Source: Blautia sp. OF03-15BH (GTDB lineage: Bacteria; Bacillota; Clostridia; Lachnospirales; Lachnospiraceae). Taken from it: a stretch of DNA of 64,000 nucleotides. Numbering within the stretch: position 1 is the first letter of the stretch; every line of letters begins with the position of its first letter. Shown here in pieces: positions 62,610-64,000 of the stretch. Location of the stretch: positions 1 to 64,000 of the forward strand of contig NZ_QSCM01000008.1 of the NCBI RefSeq assembly GCF_003463065.1. Direction: 5' to 3'. The position numbers were made by a program, and so were the translations under genes. Under the pieces are notes generated by a model, which was not told the origin of the DNA, did not search any database, and worked only from the letters and a program-made list of their open reading frames with translations.

Positions 62610-63968
62610 ATGGGAAAATATTTTGGAACAGACGGTTTCCGTGGGGAAGCCAATAAAACGTTAACTGCAGAGCACGCTTATAAGATCGGCCGTTTCCTGG
62701 GCTGGTATTACGGAAGAAATAAAGAGGAAGGCGAGAAATGTAAGATCGTCATCGGAAAAGACACCCGCCTGTCCTCCTATATGTTTGAGTATGCTCTGGT
62801 TTCCGGTCTGACAGCTTCCGGAGCAGAGGCTTATCTGCTTCATGTAACAACGACACCGTCCGTTTCCTATGTGGCAAGAACAGAGGATTTTGATTGCGGT
62901 ATCATGATTTCTGCCAGCCACAATCCCTACTATGATAATGGAATCAAGCTGATCAACAGCAACGGTGAAAAAATGGATGAAGAGACCATTCTGAAGATTG
63001 AGGCTTATATCGATGGTCTTTCCGGTGAGATCCCGTTTGCTGTCAGAGATCAGATCGGACGCACCGTGGATTATGCGATGGGAAGAAACCGTTACATCGG
63101 TTATCTGATCTCTCTGGCTACCCGTTCCTATAAGAATAAAAGAGTCGGTCTGGACTGTGCAAACGGCAGTTCCTGGATGATCGCAAAGAGTGTATTTGAC
63201 GCACTGGGAGCCAAGACCTATGTGATCAACAATGAGCCGGACGGAACGAACATCAATACCAACTGTGGTTCTACGCATATCGAAGGACTGCAGAAGCTGG
63301 TAAAAGAAAAAGGCCTGGATGTAGGTTTTGCTTTTGACGGTGATGCAGACCGCTGCCTCTGTGTGGATGAGAACGGAAATGTGATCAACGGTGATATGAT
63401 TATCTATATCTACGGCTGCTATCTGAAAGAGCGCGGCAAACTGGCCGGAAACAAGGTTGTTACCACGGTAATGTCAAACTTTGGTCTTTACAAGGCACTG
63501 GATGATGCCGGAATCGAGTATGAGAAGACGGCAGTAGGCGATAAATACGTTTATGAAAATATGTCTGCCAACGGTTATCGTGTAGGTGGTGAGCAGTCCG
63601 GTCATATCATTTTCCGGAAATATGCAACAACAGGAGACGGGATCCTGACCGCGATCAAAATGATGGAGGTTATGCTGGAGAAGAAGAAAACGCTGGCTGA
63701 GCTGGCAGCTCCGGTACCGGTATATCCGCAGGTTCTGAAAAATATCCGGGTAACAGACAAGGCCGCTGCACAGAACGATCCGGATGTCCAGGCAGCAGTC
63801 AAAGCAGTCGGAGAAAAACTGGGAAGCGACGGCCGTATCCTGGTGCGTGAGAGCGGAACCGAGCCGCTGGTCCGTGTCATGGTGGAAGCCGGAGAAGAGG
63901 CACTTTGCGAAAAATATGTGGATGAGGTGATCGAGGTGATCGTGAAAAAGGGCTACCGGGAGGACTGA
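62610..63968 (+). CDS. glmM: Phosphoglucosamine mutase
   Basis: 452-residue cytosolic enzyme converting glucosamine 6-phosphate to glucosamine 1-phosphate for peptidoglycan synthesis. N-terminal KYFGTDGFRGEANKTLT, active-site phosphoserine loop MISASHNPYYDNGIK near residue 97, metal loop FDGDADRCL near 244, sugar loop GGEQSGH near 330 and phosphate loop RESGTEPLVRVM near 420. Full family length. AAGGAG 7 bases before ATG. Followed 3 bases later by glmS, the preceding step. Confidence 0.96.
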   Translation: MGKYFGTDGFRGEANKTLTAEHAYKIGRFLGWYYGRNKEEGEKCKIVIGKDTRLSSYMFEYALVSGLTASGAEAYLLHVTTTPSVSYVARTEDFDCGIMISASHNPYYDNGIKLINSNGEKMDEETILKIEAYIDGLSGEIPFAVRDQIGRTVDYAMGRNRYIGYLISLATRSYKNKRVGLDCANGSSWMIAKSVFDALGAKTYVINNEPDGTNINTNCGSTHIEGLQKLVKEKGLDVGFAFDGDADRCLCVDENGNVINGDMIIYIYGCYLKERGKLAGNKVVTTVMSNFGLYKALDDAGIEYEKTAVGDKYVYENMSANGYRVGGEQSGHIIFRKYATTGDGILTAIKMMEVMLEKKKTLAELAAPVPVYPQVLKNIRVTDKAAAQNDPDVQAAVKAVGEKLGSDGRILVRESGTEPLVRVMVEAGEEALCEKYVDEVIEVIVKKGYRED

Positions 63969-63971
63969 CGA

Positions 63972-64000
63972 ATGTGCGGAATTGTTGGATATACAGGAGC
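63972..64000 (+). CDS. glmS: Glutamine-fructose-6-phosphate aminotransferase, 5' end (partial)
   Basis: The first nine codons read MCGIVGYTG, the invariant start of GlmS, with Cys2 as the N-terminal nucleophile of the glutaminase domain. The gene runs off the window. It starts 3 bases after glmM, so the two are one operon that makes glucosamine 6-phosphate and its 1-phosphate. Confidence 0.88.

Overview
This window looks like chromosomal DNA of an anaerobic gut Firmicute of the Lachnospiraceae (Blautia/Dorea/Ruminococcus-like). That placement is an inference from moderate GC, strong AGGAGG-type ribosome sites, consensus sigma-A promoters, a DUF4317 gene, an NhaC antiporter, split ThrE exporter genes, and many solute-binding-protein transporters for sugars and peptides. 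No genus can be fixed without a 16S sequence. The 23S gene here would allow it.

Layout. 1-3.8 kb: the 3' part of an rRNA operon (a complete 23S, no 5S following it) and a seven-tRNA cluster (Asn, Glu, Thr, CAT, Asp, Val, Leu) closed by a terminator. 3.9-10.3 kb: a cobalamin riboswitch with a terminator platform controls a methyltransferase and a full five-part nickel/peptide-type ABC transporter; this is the most interesting regulatory unit in the window. 10.5-16 kb: an orphan one-piece adenine methylase carrying a specificity-like domain, an OmpR/histidine-kinase pair, and a DUF4317 gene on the minus strand. 16.4-22 kb: a complete Dpp/Gsi-type peptide transporter. 22-30.5 kb: a MITE-like repeat, a flavoprotein, a YitT-type membrane protein, a tRNA-Arg immediately upstream of a secreted NlpC/P60 plus 3D-domain cell wall enzyme, a HAAS-domain protein, split ThrE, a PfoR-like EIIC and a DUF362 protein. 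30.5-34.5 kb: NhaC, upp and two GNAT acetyltransferases.

34.5-62 kb is mostly carbohydrate metabolism. A LacI regulator precedes a cellobiose/mannobiose 2-epimerase and GH130 phosphorylase operon. Next come a large inverted intergenic element and a phosphoglucomutase. A YesMN-type two-component pair then diverges from an LplABC-like transporter that ends in a Cys-type sulfatase. After an ABC exporter half, a SEC-C protein and an MBL-like protein comes a second sugar locus: AraC regulator, solute-binding protein, two permeases, GH31 and GH127. This second locus is bordered by duplicated sequence (a 113-bp copy of the AraC 3' end and a repeated operon-tail sequence), which suggests it was inserted or rearranged. 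Both sugar transporters lack their own ATPase, so they probably share an MsmK-type ATPase encoded elsewhere. The window ends with glmM and the first codons of glmS, the aminosugar branch of cell wall synthesis.

No CRISPR array, prophage, integrase or intact insertion sequence was seen.
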